NCBI GenBank assembly: GCA_022360535.1
Contig: JAKSCP010000360.1
Location: forward strand, 1 to 10,928
Direction: 5' to 3'
DNA: 10,928 nucleotides
From: Pseudomonadales bacterium
GTDB taxonomy: Bacteria; Pseudomonadota; Gammaproteobacteria; Pseudomonadales; Pseudohongiellaceae
Under the pieces are notes generated by a model that was not told the DNA's origin, made no database searches, and saw only the letters and a program-made list of their open reading frames with translations. The position numbers and the translations under genes are program-made. Of the stretch, positions 1-8,343 are shown one piece after another (position 1 is the stretch's first letter; every line of letters starts with the position of its first letter).

Positions 1-1796
1 GCATAACGGCTAGGCACGTCGCCAATAGAAGCGGTATAGATGCCCGGCCGGGCCACCGCCATGAGCGCGTTATTATTTAACTGCAGCTCCTGACCAAGAC
101 TGTCGGTCGCGGATATAGCTACAGACTGGTCTGCGGAGGCTAGCTGAATATTGTCACCAACCTGGTAGGCACGTTGCCTGACTTCTGTCTGCACCAGATG
201 ACGCAAGGTTTCGTGTACAAAGGGGAGAAACAAGCCCTGTAACGCCAGGTTGTTCCATTCCAAATCCAGGCTGGAAGCAAACAGCATCACCCTTCCCTCA
301 CCGAAGGCTCTTTCAACCAAAGCAGCTTCCGTGTTATCGAACTGCATCAATACATCGGCGTCTGCTGCGGGAAGCAAAGACCAGTGACCCTCAAAGCGGG
401 CGGTCCAGTCTCCCTCCAGGGGGCGCATAATGGGATGGCGTCGGTCATAGTCGGCAATCACCAGATAGTCATCGCGCCCAAGCTGACCCTGGTTCTGCAA
501 TTGTGCAGGAGAAATCTCTGCAAATTGGCGATTAAACAGTTCTGCTTCCACCCGATCTCCGGGAGCAAGTAACAGACTGCCACCCTCCTCCACATAATCC
601 GTAATGGCTTGCGCCTGACTGTTGTTAAGATCACCAACGTTCAACAGCACCGCCACATCGCTCTGTCTCAGCGCCGCTGCGCTCAGTTCCGTGGATTCAA
701 TGTTCTGTAACTCAAAGGGTGAAGTCGCCGGCCCACCCACTGCCAGGCCAAACCAATGCCCCTCATCATCAAACCAGTTGTCGGAAGCTTCACCGTTGAC
801 CAGCAGTACTCGAATCTTGGGCAGCACATCCACAGTAAAGAAATAGGAATTGTCGTCGGCAAATTCATCGCCTGTCACTCTTACTTCGCCGATATAAGTG
901 CCTTCGCTGTCGAAATTGCTGGTGAAGGTCACTACCTCTTCCGAACGATCACCAAGATCCACTGGAACCCGATCCACCATCTGCCCATTGATGCTCAGTG
1001 ATACCTCCCCACGATCCAGATACAGGGAGCCTGTAGTCCTTACCCGGGCCAGGATTTGTTGCTCGGCAGCATCTTCCAATAGCTGTTCAGGGGACCGCAC
1101 GTCGGTTAACACCAGATTACTGCTTTCAGCAGAGCCCACATCAACATTGGTGAGCGCTACACCAGGTGCCAGTTTCCAGGCCTCATCGGCGTTTTGCATA
1201 CCGGTGTCCTGGAAATCAGAAATCAGATAGACCGCACGGTTGTCGTAACGGGACGTTTCCAATAACTGATCGGCAAGTCGCAGATTCGGGTAGTAGCGGG
1301 TGGTGCCAAATCCAGGTTCTTCGATATCCTCAATCAGGTCTCGCACCGCCTCAATGTCGGCATCAAGTTCCCGCACCAGGTGCGCCGAGTCAGAGAAGCT
1401 TATCAGGGCAACTTCATCACCACCGCTGAGCCGGTCGACAATGTCCAGGGCCTCTTCCTTAGCTCTCTCGAAATGATCGCCGTAGCGCATACTCATGGAA
1501 ACATCCAATAGGATAACTGCGGACTGCGGGTCCGCATCTACCAGGCGGGCAACCGACTGATTGATCAATGGTCGCGCAAAGGCGAGTACCAGTAGCGCAA
1601 TGACCGCAGATCGCAACAGCAACAGCGCTATTTGCTGTAAGTGTTGAAACAGCACTAGCTTCTTCGATGTCTTTTTCAGGAAGCGGATAGTGCTGAACAT
1701 CAGCTTCGGCGGCTTCTCGCGTCGAATCAGATGAATGGCCACAGGGACTAGTGCAGCCAGTAAACCAACAAGAAATAGAGGAGTTAGAAAAACCAT
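1..1796 (-). CDS. BatA-like membrane protein with VWA and GATase-like domains (3' end outside window)
   Basis: The reading frame opens at an ATG 7 nt after the DUF58 stop and stays open to the window edge, giving 598 residues without the C-terminus. Residues about 4-22 and 57-75 are membrane segments. They flank a basic linker (IRREKPPKLMFSTIRFL) typical of the BatA N-terminal double-membrane-segment domain. A VWA domain follows at about 92-220, with an intact metal site: DVSMS at 98-102, TT at 165-166 and D194 in LISDF. Residues about 225-325 look like an extracytoplasmic beta domain. Residues about 328-530 (starting KIRVLLVNGEAS, with YVEEGGSLLLAPGD) resemble a class I glutamine-amidotransferase fold but show no nucleophile cysteine. 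From family knowledge, BatA-like proteins work beside MoxR and DUF58 proteins in the Bat aerotolerance and MoxR stress operons; the exact activity is unknown. Only a weak, distant AAGAG precedes the start, so translation probably depends on the upstream gene. Identity as a BatA-type protein is solid; function is inferred. Confidence 0.9.
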   Translation of the reverse strand, partial: MVFLTPLFLVGLLAALVPVAIHLIRREKPPKLMFSTIRFLKKTSKKLVLFQHLQQIALLLLRSAVIALLVLAFARPLINQSVARLVDADPQSAVILLDVSMSMRYGDHFERAKEEALDIVDRLSGGDEVALISFSDSAHLVRELDADIEAVRDLIEDIEEPGFGTTRYYPNLRLADQLLETSRYDNRAVYLISDFQDTGMQNADEAWKLAPGVALTNVDVGSAESSNLVLTDVRSPEQLLEDAAEQQILARVRTTGSLYLDRGEVSLSINGQMVDRVPVDLGDRSEEVVTFTSNFDSEGTYIGEVRVTGDEFADDNSYFFTVDVLPKIRVLLVNGEASDNWFDDEGHWFGLAVGGPATSPFELQNIESTELSAAALRQSDVAVLLNVGDLNNSQAQAITDYVEEGGSLLLAPGDRVEAELFNRQFAEISPAQLQNQGQLGRDDYLVIADYDRRHPIMRPLEGDWTARFEGHWSLLPAADADVLMQFDNTEAALVERAFGEGRVMLFASSLDLEWNNLALQGLFLPFVHETLRHLVQTEVRQRAYQVGDNIQLASADQSVAISATDSLGQELQLNNNALMAVARPGIYTASIGDVPSRY

Positions 1797-1803
1797 TGGC
1801 TGT

Positions 1804-2697
1804 TTAGAAACTCTTAGCCCGTTTAGACATATACGATGAAAGTGCCTCGTCCAAAGGCTGCGCTGTATTCAAGAGTGCGTAATCGACACCACTACTTTGG
1901 CATTTTTTGCGACAGTAGGACAAAAACTCATTGAGATTTTCCAGATACGCTTTGCGAATTGCTGCCGGCGAGGTGATGTAGGTCTCGTTGTTTTCCATAT
2001 CTATAAACTCTGAAGCTTCATTGACTGGAAAATTGAGCTCCGCATCGTCCATGATCTGAAAGGTAATGATGTCATTACCCATACCCCGCAAATTCTGCAG
2101 TGTATTTATGACACGCTCTTCGTCGTCCAGCATATCGGTAATCAGGATCACAATACTGCGCTTGGTGAGTGATGCAGCCAGATCAGTAAGGGGCTTCACT
2201 GCATCGGTTTTATTACCGGATTCCACCTGGGACAGGGTACGCAGGATGCGCATCAAATGGGGCTGGCGGCATCTGGCTGGAATATAGTCTCTTATTTCGT
2301 CATCGAAAGTGATCAGTCCCACTGCATCCCGTTGTCGCATGATGAAATAGGCCAGTGCGGAGGCCAGAGTCACTCCGTAGTTCAATTTGCTCACACCTCC
2401 TGAGGTGTAATCCATGGAACCACTGGTATCCAACAAAATCATGCAGCGCACATTGGTTTCGTCTTCGTACTGCTTGATGTAGAACTTGTCACTGCGGGCA
2501 TAGAGCTTCCAGTCCACATGCCGCATATCATCGCCACGCTGATAATGTCGGTAATCGTTGAACTCTACGCTGAACCCGCGGTTCGGGCTCTTATGCAGTC
2601 CAGATAAAAACCCTTCGACTACCACACGGGCACGTAACTCAAGATTATCGAGTCCGGCCAACACTGTTGGGTCGAGAAAGTTTAGAGATTCAGTCAT
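1804..2697 (-). CDS. DUF58 protein with VWA-type metal-binding motif
   Basis: This is a 297-residue soluble protein. Residues 40-82 carry the DUF58 signature: DYRHYQRGDDMRHVDWKLYA, then KQYEDE. A VWA-like fold follows, with DTSGSM at 90-95 and ITD at 186-188, so the DxSxS part of a metal-ion-dependent adhesion site is present. No signal peptide or membrane segment is seen, so it should be cytoplasmic. In MoxR loci the DUF58 protein is nearly always encoded directly after the ATPase and is thought to be its partner or adaptor. Here it starts 14 nt after the moxR stop. No convincing Shine-Dalgarno sequence lies before the ATG, which suggests coupling to moxR translation. It is followed 7 nt later by the BatA-like gene. 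Length and motifs are normal for the family. The family assignment is firm; the biochemical role is not established. Confidence 0.95.
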   Translation of the reverse strand: MTESLNFLDPTVLAGLDNLELRARVVVEGFLSGLHKSPNRGFSVEFNDYRHYQRGDDMRHVDWKLYARSDKFYIKQYEDETNVRCMILLDTSGSMDYTSGGVSKLNYGVTLASALAYFIMRQRDAVGLITFDDEIRDYIPARCRQPHLMRILRTLSQVESGNKTDAVKPLTDLAASLTKRSIVILITDMLDDEERVINTLQNLRGMGNDIITFQIMDDAELNFPVNEASEFIDMENNETYITSPAAIRKAYLENLNEFLSYCRKKCQSSGVDYALLNTAQPLDEALSSYMSKRAKSF

Positions 2698-2711
2698 TGT
2701 TAACTACGAAT

Positions 2712-3740
2712 TTAGATATCCGATGCAGGTTCCGGCACCGCTTCCAGTAATCGATTGATAACATCGTCGGTGGTAACGCGTTCAGCTTCGGCATGGAAAT
2801 TCAGCAGAATACGATGACGGAATACAGAATGCGCCAAGGCGCGCACGTCACCGTAGGACACGTTGTAACGACCCAGCAGCAGCGCTCTGACCTTACCAGC
2901 CAGAATAAGATTCTGCGAGGCACGAATACCTGCCCCCCAGCTTACCCAGTCTTTGACAAAGTCCGGAGCCGATTCACTCTGTGGTCGCGACGCATGCACC
3001 AACCGCACCGCGTAGCGGATTACCGCTTCTGCCGCAGGCACCTGACGCGCAATGCGCTGGAACTCGAGGATGTCTTCGCCGCCCAGCGGATGAGAGAGCG
3101 GGTTGTCATGGGTCTGAGTGGTCTGACTTACCACAGTTACTTCGTCGGATTCAGACAGATAACCCAGTTCGATCTTGAACATGAAGCGGTCCAACTGCGC
3201 TTCCGGCAACGGGTAAGTGCCTTCCAATTCGATGGGGTTTTGCGTTGCCAATACAAAGAAGGGCTGTGCCATGGGGTGGGTAACACCTGCTGCAGTCACT
3301 TGCCGTTCTTCCATGGCCTCGAGCAATGCCGACTGCGTCTTGGGCGGAGTTCGGTTAATCTCGTCCGCTAACAGAATATTGGTGAAGATAGGACCTTTGA
3401 CGAAGGTTAATTTACGCCCACCGTCGCCCTCTTCAACCACCTCAGAACCAACGACGTCTGCCGGCATTAAATCAGGCGTGAACTGAATTCGCGAGAAGTC
3501 TACCTGCAAAATATCGGCGACAGTTTTAATCAACAGGGTTTTTGCCAGCCCCGGCACACCAGTCACCAGCACATGGCCACCACCAAACAAGGCAATCAAC
3601 AATTCATCGATGATTGATTCCTGACCTACAATGACTTTCTTGATTTCAGCAACAATCTGGTCGCGCCCTTCCTGCATGCGCTTAACCAAGGCAATATCAT
3701 CCTGATTTTCAATTTCTAACACTTGTTCTGTTTCTGCCAT
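2712..3740 (-). CDS. MoxR-family AAA+ ATPase
   Basis: This is a 342-residue AAA+ ATPase of the MoxR type. In this numbering the Walker A motif GVPGLAKT is at 61-68 and Walker B LLADEINR at 123-130. Sensor 1 LATQNP is at 164-169, the arginine-finger region EAQLDRF at 180-186, and the C-terminal lid has GAGIRASQ around R273 (sensor 2). All motifs needed for ATP binding and hydrolysis are present. There is no signal peptide, so it is cytoplasmic. MoxR ATPases act as chaperone-like machines that work with VWA proteins to mature or activate target complexes; the DUF58 and BatA-like genes directly downstream fit this. I chose the ATG at 3740 over the one 33 nt upstream at 3773, because an AGGA lies 7 nt before it and the longer form has no ribosome-binding site and overlaps the DUF4159 gene. 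The chosen start leaves a 16-nt gap. Confidence 0.95.
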   Translation of the reverse strand: MAETEQVLEIENQDDIALVKRMQEGRDQIVAEIKKVIVGQESIIDELLIALFGGGHVLVTGVPGLAKTLLIKTVADILQVDFSRIQFTPDLMPADVVGSEVVEEGDGGRKLTFVKGPIFTNILLADEINRTPPKTQSALLEAMEERQVTAAGVTHPMAQPFFVLATQNPIELEGTYPLPEAQLDRFMFKIELGYLSESDEVTVVSQTTQTHDNPLSHPLGGEDILEFQRIARQVPAAEAVIRYAVRLVHASRPQSESAPDFVKDWVSWGAGIRASQNLILAGKVRALLLGRYNVSYGDVRALAHSVFRHRILLNFHAEAERVTTDDVINRLLEAVPEPASDI

Positions 3741-3747
3741 GTCCTGT

Positions 3748-3751
3748 TCCT
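3748..3751 (-). promoter_or_regulatory. Shine-Dalgarno site of the moxR gene
   Basis: AGGA on the minus strand, 7 nt before the ATG at 3740. A second AGGA lies almost against the start codon. This site decides in favour of the shorter ATPase. Confidence 0.65.
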
Positions 3752-3756
3752 GTCCA

Positions 3757-4602
3757 TCAGTGGCTAAATGCATAGATTAAAAAGTTAATGCCTATCTTGT
3801 AGGCCTCGTTGGTGTACTTGGTGGGATAGTTTTCATAGAAAGTGTGCTCCCAACCATCCCCAAGATCGGTATTGTAGTTCGCTACCATCATGACCCGGCC
3901 GTCGTCATCCAGCACCGCGTACACTTCTGGCGGGTAGCTGGGATCATCCAGATTCATGAAACCGCCAAAGTCCCAGGTAACCATGCGGCCGGGGACTTGC
4001 GCGAGTTCATCGATGTCGAAAAAGATATGAAATATTTCGTGGTTAGTATCAAGCTTGACGATTTCCCGATCGGGGAAAATCTTGCCCATCTCCATGAACA
4101 TGTCATCCAGATGCGGCTGTCCCCAGAAGTCATCAACCATGACAAAGCCACCACGGAACATGAACTCTCGTAGCGCCTCGATTTCTTCCGGCGTGAAATT
4201 AGGTCCGGAATAGGATGAGCCAATCGGTACACGCTTCCAGTTCATATAAAGGAAGATATGTTCGAATAGACGCGGATCGGTGAGTTGCAAATAGGTGTGA
4301 TTGCGCGGATTGGTATCGACGTTGGTGTAACGCATGACACCGCGCAGAAAGTTCTCATCGGAATCCGGATAGTCGGTATCCCACCAACCGCCGCGACGTC
4401 GATAGCCAAAGCCGCCAGCGCCACCACCGTGATTGGTGTACTGTCCCCGCAGCCAGGTAAATTCCGTGATGTCAGTGCCGTAAATCGCCAGATCCTCATT
4501 GCCACCACGAGTATCATTCATGGGGAACACCTGGCCATAGCTCACAGCCTGAATCATCAGACCCAGCCCTAAGGCTAAACAAGTGGCAAGAGATCGACTC
4601 AC
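3757..4602 (-). CDS. Exported DUF4159-family protein
   Basis: This is a 281-residue protein beginning with GTG. The start overlaps the TGA stop of the upstream gene in the tetranucleotide GTGA, and a purine-rich GGGAAAG lies just upstream. Residues 1-24 look like a signal peptide (hydrophobic LALGLGLMIQAV, then SYGQ), so the mature protein is probably periplasmic. DUF4159 hallmarks are FTWLRGQY at 48-55, WWDTDYPDSDENF at 73-85, the LTDPRLFEHIFLYM stretch at 107-120, GGFVMVDDFWG at 151-161 and a late NYNTDLGDGWE near 243-252. The domain resembles the amidotransferase-like fold also found in the two large VWA proteins here, but no catalytic residues are known to me. Residues 58-72 form an unusual Gly/Arg-rich loop (HGGGAGGFGYRRRGG). 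The family recurs in MoxR/Bat-type loci and its function is unknown. Confidence 0.88.
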   Translation of the reverse strand: MSRSLATCLALGLGLMIQAVSYGQVFPMNDTRGGNEDLAIYGTDITEFTWLRGQYTNHGGGAGGFGYRRRGGWWDTDYPDSDENFLRGVMRYTNVDTNPRNHTYLQLTDPRLFEHIFLYMNWKRVPIGSSYSGPNFTPEEIEALREFMFRGGFVMVDDFWGQPHLDDMFMEMGKIFPDREIVKLDTNHEIFHIFFDIDELAQVPGRMVTWDFGGFMNLDDPSYPPEVYAVLDDDGRVMMVANYNTDLGDGWEHTFYENYPTKYTNEAYKIGINFLIYAFSH

Positions 4603-7310
4603 TGAGCGCTTTCCCGTTCCACAGACTCCAGCAACAATTGCTGGGCGCGAAGAAAACTCGGCGCCTGTTCCAGGGCGTAGAGAATATTCTGTTTGGCCTC
4701 GCTTACCTGACCATTCTTTAGATAGGCCTCGGCAAGATTAGTGCGCGCCTCAACGGGATCACTGATCTCCAGCTTCATCAGCACTTCGTATTCGGTTACC
4801 GCCAGTTGCGAATCATCAACCGCGAGAGCGTACTTTGCTTTCAGCTCATGCACATCTTGCCGATAGGGATCCACCTGAATAGCACGATCTATATAGTAGG
4901 CGGCGCGTTCATAATCTTCTGCCGCCAGTGCGGCTTCCGCCAGGATGATGGCTGATCCGTAATCGTGTTGCAGGCTTTCCACCAAGGTTTCCAACCACTG
5001 CAACTGCATTTCACGGTTGCCTTCTCGTTCGTAGATCTGTGACAACACCAGTGCAGGGCTGGGATAGCCAGTATAGGAAGGTAGCATTTCGTGAGCGATT
5101 TCCAGATGGACCTTTGCTTCCTCAAACGCTTCTTCTTTAAATAGCACAATACCTAACTGCAAATAGGCCTGAAAATCCCGGTCGTTCTCTTCGATTCGCG
5201 AACGCATATGCTGTTTGAGGGAAGCGTTGTTGTACAGCTCCGCGAGTATCGCACTGCTGTTTTCGCGAATGCCATGGCCATGGCCTTCGCCTTCATCAGG
5301 CACATCCTCAGTGTGAGCATAGACATTGATTTCGTTGACCCGCTGCGTAATCCAGTTTCTGAAGCCAGCATCGAACTCGTTAACACTCATATCAAAGACT
5401 TCACTAAAGCGCTCGCTGTCTTCCTTTATTTCTGCGTATTGATAAATGAGCTCTACCAGCTTGGGAAAACCAAACTCCCGGGCGATGAAATCCACCACCA
5501 GGTAGGACTGAAAATAGGCAAAGCTAAGATCTGCATTGTTGCGTGCTCCGGAAAACCCGGAATTCAAACTTGCAACGGGTAGTAACTTGTCTTCCTGCGC
5601 GGCTCGCACCAGATCAAGACCCTGATCCCGACCCCAATAAGGGCGCCCTTCTCTTTCTTCCCACACCGAAATGCCTTCCGATAGCCAGCGGGGCATTCTA
5701 TTCCCGGTCATCTGCAAGGTGATCACATGCATGAATTCATGCCAGACAATTTCCTGCCAGTTCGCAGTGAGAGTATCGGGAGAAATCAGCGTGATGACCT
5801 TGCCGAAACAGATACCCACCAGCGGTCCGATATCTGGTAGCCCTACCGAGCGCACCGCGAAGTCCTGGGTGTTCTCAAACACCTCGATGAGAACCGGCCC
5901 TTCCGGTTCGAAACCGTATTTGGCGGTAAGCGTGGTCCAGGATTCTTCCAGCAATGGTTCAAGGTAGGGCCAGAGAATGTCGGCATCGCGCTCACTCATG
6001 TGCACCTTGAAGTGTTCACTCTCCAAGGTTGCATAGGTTTCCAGGGTATCGAATACCTTGAGCATGTTGGAGGTCATGACATTGAAAGGATCATTGTCGA
6101 ATCCGATTTCCAGATTCGCCTTACCTTCCTCCTCTTCACCCAGCCTGATCAGATTACTACCGAGCAAGGTGTAGCCCTGCCAGTACTCCGGATCCGCCTC
6201 GATGGATGCTCGCGCAAACTCCACTGCTTCTGTGAACAGGTAATTGTTGCCAAAGCTATCCGCGATGTGACCGAGAAATTCAGCATTATTGGGGCTGAAC
6301 GCGTCCACTTGTGCCAGATAGTCCTGATACTCCGCTTCCCTTTCATTTAATGCGGCCTGCGCCGCCAGAATACTCAGGGTCTTCAAGGATTCAGGATTGA
6401 GCGCAAGCACCTGCTGGAAATAGGCCTGAGCCTCGTCTTCACGACCGTTGATCATCAGCAGTTGGCCGTAGGTTTCCAGCGCTGCTACCGAATTCGGGTT
6501 AATTGCCAGCGCCCGCTGCAGCGAACGCTCATCACCAACAACTCGCGCGATGCCAATCAATGCCGGTACGTAGCGACTATTGATATCCAAGGCGTCCTGA
6601 TAGCCTCTTTCTGCATCGCTGGCGTTGTATTTCTCCAGAAACAGATCGGCCCACAGGGTATGGGCTTCCAGGTTATTAGGATTGGCGCGCGTCGCTTCAT
6701 CGAACAAACTATTGGCATCGTAGTAATTCCCCAACAGCCAGCTGGCCAGCGCCACCATGGTGACGTCTTCGGAACTAAATACCAGTCCGTCGTTGTAGCG
6801 TTGCACGGCTTGATTCAAAACCTGGAACGCAGCTTCTTTCTCACCAACGAATTTAAGCAGGCTGCCATATTGCACCAGGGTTCGAACGGGTGGATCACCC
6901 ATACCGCTGATAACAGCTTCCAGAATTTGTAGCGCTTCTCCTGATAGACCGAGACTGCGCTTGATCTCTGCAAGTTGTGTGCTGAGGAGTGGCGAATCGG
7001 CGTATTCATCGTCGTCGATAGCATCTTCCACCACACGCTGCGCATCCTGGAAGTTACCCATCATGAAATAGGCTTTGCTGGCACCAATCAAACCGTCCAC
7101 ACGATCCAGTCCGTCTGCCATCTGAAACATCTCACTGGCCGCAGCGTAGGAGCCGTTCAGCAATAATTGCTCACCTCGATACAAGGCCGAATCATTGGCT
7201 TCAAGAAGATCGTCCTGGGCAAGCAGTGGGTTGCTTAACAGCATGGCAATGATTGCCCCGACCAGACTTGTCCATCGCTTGTTCGAAAACAATTTAGTTG
7301 AGCTGTTCAT
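4599..7310 (-). CDS. Exported TPR protein with MA-type (HExxH) metallopeptidase domain
   Basis: This 903-residue protein has three parts. A signal peptide (about 1-31, hydrophobic SLVGAIIAMLLSN ending LLAQ) is followed by TPR-like repeats at about 40-410. A gluzincin-type peptidase domain lies at about 425-660, with HEFMH at 524-528 and RWLSEG, where E545 is the likely third zinc ligand. More TPR repeats fill about 710-895. A charged, His-containing linker (GEGHGHG, about 674-680) joins the last two parts. The architecture matches peptidase MA-like domains flanked by TPRs, so a periplasmic zinc protease with protein-binding arms is likely; its substrate is unknown. The start at 7310 is preferred over an in-frame ATG at 7400: it has AGGA 7 nt upstream, begins directly with the signal peptide, and cuts the overlap with the previous gene from 107 to 17 nt. 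Its stop overlaps the next start. All three putative zinc ligands and the catalytic Glu are present, so it looks active. Confidence 0.9.
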   Translation of the reverse strand: MNSSTKLFSNKRWTSLVGAIIAMLLSNPLLAQDDLLEANDSALYRGEQLLLNGSYAAASEMFQMADGLDRVDGLIGASKAYFMMGNFQDAQRVVEDAIDDDEYADSPLLSTQLAEIKRSLGLSGEALQILEAVISGMGDPPVRTLVQYGSLLKFVGEKEAAFQVLNQAVQRYNDGLVFSSEDVTMVALASWLLGNYYDANSLFDEATRANPNNLEAHTLWADLFLEKYNASDAERGYQDALDINSRYVPALIGIARVVGDERSLQRALAINPNSVAALETYGQLLMINGREDEAQAYFQQVLALNPESLKTLSILAAQAALNEREAEYQDYLAQVDAFSPNNAEFLGHIADSFGNNYLFTEAVEFARASIEADPEYWQGYTLLGSNLIRLGEEEEGKANLEIGFDNDPFNVMTSNMLKVFDTLETYATLESEHFKVHMSERDADILWPYLEPLLEESWTTLTAKYGFEPEGPVLIEVFENTQDFAVRSVGLPDIGPLVGICFGKVITLISPDTLTANWQEIVWHEFMHVITLQMTGNRMPRWLSEGISVWEEREGRPYWGRDQGLDLVRAAQEDKLLPVASLNSGFSGARNNADLSFAYFQSYLVVDFIAREFGFPKLVELIYQYAEIKEDSERFSEVFDMSVNEFDAGFRNWITQRVNEINVYAHTEDVPDEGEGHGHGIRENSSAILAELYNNASLKQHMRSRIEENDRDFQAYLQLGIVLFKEEAFEEAKVHLEIAHEMLPSYTGYPSPALVLSQIYEREGNREMQLQWLETLVESLQHDYGSAIILAEAALAAEDYERAAYYIDRAIQVDPYRQDVHELKAKYALAVDDSQLAVTEYEVLMKLEISDPVEARTNLAEAYLKNGQVSEAKQNILYALEQAPSFLRAQQLLLESVERESAQ

Positions 7311-8343
7311 TAAACTGTCCTGTGGTGCGAGCCAACTCCACCAGGAGTTGCTCCATCTGTTGCCAGTAATCCGCTTCCAAGTACTCTGCCTTACGTCCAC
7401 GCAGGATGAACACTGAACGTTCTAATTCCTGCATGCGTGCTTTCAATTCCAGCGCCTGTGGTGACAGCCCCTCGGTGTCATCAACCAAAGTATCGATATA
7501 GGCAATCTCAGCCAGCAACCCGTCCGCCTGATCGACGCCAGGTGCCAGGGTAAACAGCGAATCGCCGTTGTCATCCAGACCGGCATGTTCTGGAGCTAAC
7601 CTGCCCTGCTCCGCATACCACTGCTCAACGTTGGCTCTGGCATACTCGAATGCCTCTAACATAGAGACACGATTGTTCTTGTCTCTATCGCCATTGCGTT
7701 GGTCCAGCGCTTCGATGAAGTAGCCAGAGAAAACAGGATCGTAGCGCTCTGTAGGTGAGCGGGTTGAAGAAATCACGACGCGCCCTTCACTGGAGAGTGC
7801 CGCGGAAAATCCGAAACTGGCACTGGTGGTATTGACGATCACCATGTCCTGTCGATCAAATTGGTCCAGCATTTCCGCAAACTCTATTCCGGTAAGATCC
7901 GGGCCAACGATATTAAACTTGGCTTCCTCTTCAGCGCCGGAACCATGCCCAATCAGGTACAGTGTGATCTGATCTCCGGTTTCCACACGACCTCTCAGTT
8001 CCGATAAGGCCTGGGCTATGCCTTCACGATCGGTGGCACCATCGACACGTTCACCACCAACAAAACTGTTGTCGCCATTCTCGTAAAGCAAGGTGATAGT
8101 GTCCGAGCTATAACCATAGTCCCGAGTCAATATGTCATGTAGAGACAGCCCCCATTGTCGGAAGCGACTGGCATTAATCTCGCCTACTGCCGGACCAACC
8201 ATGATCACGGCGTACTTGGTTGTATCTGGACTGTCCAGAAAATAATTCAGCGCATTGTCTTGAGCCTGCAACTGTAGACTGCTGGCCGCTAAAACCAAAC
8301 CTGTACAGAGCCTAGCCAGCTTCTTTATTGTTAATCTGGACAT
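7294..8343 (-). CDS. Exported caspase/legumain-fold protein, probably lacking the catalytic cysteine
   Basis: This is a 349-residue protein. Residues 1-28 are a signal peptide (basic MSRLTIKK, hydrophobic core, SLQLQAQ), predicting export. Residues about 43-230 follow the caspase-like (clan CD, C13-type) pattern: strand YAVIMVG, strand TITLLYE, strand QITLYLIGHGSG with the expected catalytic H133, then MVIVNTTSAS at 167-176. The cysteine expected at the end of that last strand is replaced by Ser/Ala. Residues 219-230 (DRDKNNRVSMLE) match a 12-residue EF-hand-type calcium loop, and LDDNGDS at 256-262 resembles another. The C-terminus (about 276-349) is helical and charged. I start it at 8343, not at the in-frame ATG at 8385: the chosen ATG shares its A with the upstream TGA (TGATG), has GAGG 9 nt upstream, and opens directly with the signal peptide. 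Fold assignment rests on motif pattern only; a non-proteolytic binding role is as likely as proteolysis. Confidence 0.8.
   Translation of the reverse strand: MSRLTIKKLARLCTGLVLAASSLQLQAQDNALNYFLDSPDTTKYAVIMVGPAVGEINASRFRQWGLSLHDILTRDYGYSSDTITLLYENGDNSFVGGERVDGATDREGIAQALSELRGRVETGDQITLYLIGHGSGAEEEAKFNIVGPDLTGIEFAEMLDQFDRQDMVIVNTTSASFGFSAALSSEGRVVISSTRSPTERYDPVFSGYFIEALDQRNGDRDKNNRVSMLEAFEYARANVEQWYAEQGRLAPEHAGLDDNGDSLFTLAPGVDQADGLLAEIAYIDTLVDDTEGLSPQALELKARMQELERSVFILRGRKAEYLEADYWQQMEQLLVELARTTGQFNEQLN
7318..7321 (-). promoter_or_regulatory. Shine-Dalgarno site of the TPR-peptidase gene
   Basis: AGGA on the minus strand, 7 nt before the ATG at 7310 and inside the end of the preceding gene. 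It fixes the start of the TPR-peptidase at the residue that opens its signal peptide. Confidence 0.7.

Noticed and set aside
384..1429. Several short plus-strand open frames in the left part
   Set aside because: The minus-strand BatA-like frame is open through the whole stretch with coherent motifs, so these are shadows.
2793..3371. 192-codon open frame on the plus strand opposite the moxR gene
   Set aside because: It lies antisense to a strongly conserved ATPase, its translation has no recognisable domain and is rich in Arg, His and Gln, and it is a frame shadow.
5729..5742. Perfect 14-bp palindrome GCATGAATTCATGC
   Set aside because: It falls exactly on the codons of the HEFMH zinc motif; coding constraint explains it better than an operator site.
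6462..6932. 156-codon open frame on the plus strand opposite the TPR-peptidase
   Set aside because: No domain, no ribosome-binding context, and the opposite strand codes for clear TPR repeats.
7661..7688. Perfect 9-bp inverted repeat (ATAGAGACA / TGTCTCTAT) with a 10-nt loop
   Set aside because: It is inside the coding sequence for the calcium-loop-like segment, has no T tract after it, and is probably chance; an RNA hairpin there is possible but unsupported.
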